A stretch of DNA of 64,000 nt, from NCBI GenBank assembly GCA_017307275.1, contig JAFKFK010000015.1, positions 62,001 through 126,000 on the forward strand, written 5' to 3'. Position 1 is the stretch's first letter, and each line of letters starts with the position of its first letter. This DNA is from Alphaproteobacteria bacterium. GTDB lineage: Bacteria; Pseudomonadota; Alphaproteobacteria; Reyranellales; Reyranellaceae. The translations under genes were made by a program, and so were the position numbers. Below are positions 62,858 to 64,000 of the stretch, in pieces. The notes under the pieces are model-generated. The model did no database searches, was not told where the DNA came from, and saw only the letters and a list, made by a program, of their open reading frames with translations.

Positions 62858-63782
62858 TCACGATCTCTCCCCACTTCTTGGTCTCCGCAGCCTGGAAGGC
62901 CGCGAGATCTTCGGGTGAGCCCGTGAACGACGTGCCGTAGGTCGTCCTCACCAGGTTCTTGTAGGCCGTCGACTCCGTCGCTGTACGGACGAGCGCGTTC
63001 AGCTTGTCGACGATCGGCTTGGGCGTTCCCGCCGGCGCATAGAGTGCTGTCCAGGCGAAAATCTCAAAGCCCGGTACGCCACTCGCCGCGACGGTCGGAA
63101 ACTGCTCCAAACCGGGGATCTTCTCCTTACTGGTCACGGCGAGCCCGCGGGCGCGGCCGTCGAGTACGGGCGGAAGGCCGGCCGTGAAGTCCGAAAAGAT
63201 CACATCGATGCGACCGCCCAACAGGTCGGCGACGGCTTGCGGCTGCGTCTTGTAAGGCACACCCAGCAAGTCGACTTTGGCCATGATCTTGAAGAGTTCG
63301 GCGCCGCCGCGGCTCGAACCGTTGCCGCTGCCGAAACTCAGCTTGCCGGGCTGCGCCTTGGCCAACGCAATCAATTCACCGATGGTCTTGGCCGGCAGGT
63401 CGTTGCGCACCATGACGATTTGCGGCCCTTGAGTGATACCGGCGACCGGCACGAAGCTCTTCACTGGATCGTAGGCCAGCGCCTTGTAGACATGCGGATT
63501 GATCGCCTGCGTAGTCTGGGTGGTGAAGAACAGCGTGTAGCCGTCAGGTGCCGCGGCGGCAGCGGCCTGCGCTGCGATCTGGCCCTCGGCACCCGGCTTG
63601 TTCTCGATCACCACCGACTGACCGGTCTGCGTGGCAATCTCCGCCCCGATCACGCGTGCCGCGACATCCGTCGCGGTGCCCGGCCCGAAGGCGGTGATGA
63701 TCCGAATGGGCTTGTTCGGATAGTCCTGCGCGCTGGCTGGCAGCGCGATCACCAGCGCAAGAAGGAAGCTCAGGATTCTCAT
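62832..63782 (-). CDS. Tripartite tricarboxylate transporter (Bug) binding protein
   Basis: 316 aa. Signal peptide ends near ALPASAQ; Bug-domain features are QDYPNKPIRIITAFGPGTATDVAARVIG, ENKPGAEGQIAAQAAAAAAPDGYTL and FGSGNGSSRGGAELFK. No TctA or TctB membrane genes are nearby, as is usual for Bug proteins in soil proteobacteria. It is on the opposite strand to the operon, so any functional link to it is only spatial. Confidence 0.9.
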   Translation of the reverse strand: MRILSFLLALVIALPASAQDYPNKPIRIITAFGPGTATDVAARVIGAEIATQTGQSVVIENKPGAEGQIAAQAAAAAAPDGYTLFFTTQTTQAINPHVYKALAYDPVKSFVPVAGITQGPQIVMVRNDLPAKTIGELIALAKAQPGKLSFGSGNGSSRGGAELFKIMAKVDLLGVPYKTQPQAVADLLGGRIDVIFSDFTAGLPPVLDGRARGLAVTSKEKIPGLEQFPTVAASGVPGFEIFAWTALYAPAGTPKPIVDKLNALVRTATESTAYKNLVRTTYGTSFTGSPEDLAAFQAAETKKWGEIVTTAGMKEP

Positions 63783-63797
63783 CGTTCGCCCCTATGA

Positions 63798-64000
63798 CTA
63801 GCCGAGGTTTCGACGATAGAGCGCGATCAGGCGCTCCCAGTGTCGCTCTGCCGCCGACTTGTCGTAGCACCAGCGTTGAGGGAAGGCGAAGCCGTGATGG
63901 ACCGTCGGATGGACCTCAAGTTCGCCCTTTGCCCCCGAAGCATCGAACAGTTTCTTCAGCTCCTTCACCATGTCAGGCGGCGCCAGGTCATCGTGCTCAG
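63798..64000 (-). CDS. Dienelactone hydrolase family protein (C-terminal 67 codons)
   Basis: The last part of an alpha/beta hydrolase that runs out of the window at 64000; the N-terminus with the nucleophile is not visible. The end, LEVHPTVHHGFAFPQRWCYD then AAERHWERLIALYRRNLG, is typical of the dienelactone hydrolase family; the His in HHGFAFP would be the catalytic His. It starts upstream of the window and stops 15 bases after the TTT binding-protein start. Confidence 0.75.
   Translation of the reverse strand, partial: EHDDLAPPDMVKELKKLFDASGAKGELEVHPTVHHGFAFPQRWCYDKSAAERHWERLIALYRRNLG

Overview
The window is a gene-dense stretch of a high-G+C bacterial chromosome, almost certainly an alphaproteobacterium. 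The clues are a NDUFS4-type complex I accessory gene beside a tRNA, a Zur-type Fur protein, and many TonB, Liv, TAXI and TTT solute uptake genes with CaiB/BaiF and MmgE/PrpD enzymes. The mix recalls Rhodospirillales or Reyranella-like soil and water bacteria, but that placement is a guess. I see no transposase, integrase, CRISPR array, rRNA or phage module.

Layout. 1-5.4 kb: metC (its first base lies outside the window), zur divergent from hisI, a Tat lipoprotein, an MFS exporter and an M81/MlrC peptidase. 5.4-13.5 kb: small enzymes with local regulators, including a bdcA/bdcR-like pair with a duplicated 14-bp operator, a 3-hydroxyisobutyrate-dehydrogenase-like gene with a cupin and a HAD gene, TetR with LysE, and an AraC regulator divergent from an SDR and an exported CMD-Atu4866 fusion. 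13.5-19.2 kb: a complete TonB iron-uptake operon (receptor, PKHD hydroxylase, PepSY protein, TonB, ExbB, ExbD) behind Fur-box-like sites. 19.3-24.2 kb: tRNA-Pro, a NDUFS4 gene, tRNA-Arg, DUF2237, PhzF, Fhs, an O-methyltransferase and a DUF192 protein. 24.2-26.7 kb: a TPP riboswitch followed by a ThiZ-ThiX-ThiY-type pyrimidine ABC transporter.

26.7-31.5 kb: a double cold-shock protein, a dienoyl-CoA-reductase-like SDR lacking the usual catalytic Tyr, a Rieske oxygenase, a LysR regulator, and a PrcB-like exported protein behind a 0.5-kb gap. 31.5-38.8 kb: a sugar-acid (Entner-Doudoroff-type) region with an IlvD/Edd dehydratase, KDG kinase, KDPG aldolase, an SDR and a TAXI binding protein, interrupted by a sterol-desaturase-family protein and a beta-propeller. 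38.9-40.7 kb: a sirtuin and a COG3650 protein. 40.7-47.5 kb: a complete Liv-type ABC operon with an embedded acyl-CoA synthetase. 47.6-48.5 kb: a polysaccharide deacetylase. 48.5-55.2 kb: an operon joining an FbpABC-like transporter to a CaiB/BaiF CoA-transferase, a PhyH dioxygenase and a DehI-like protein.

55.3-64 kb: a methyltransferase, then a seven-gene operon (MmgE/PrpD, MaoC, acyl-CoA dehydrogenase, MaoC, CaiB/BaiF, CitE-like lyase, MFS) that looks like a C5-dicarboxylate (itaconate, mesaconate or citramalate type) degradation pathway. A TTT-family binding protein and a truncated dienelactone hydrolase close the window.

No wholly new defence-like or mobile system was recognised. The best leads are the DehI/PhyH/CaiB transporter operon, the itaconate-like operon with split hydratases, the TPP riboswitch whose P1 stem covers the start codon, and several operator-like dyads.
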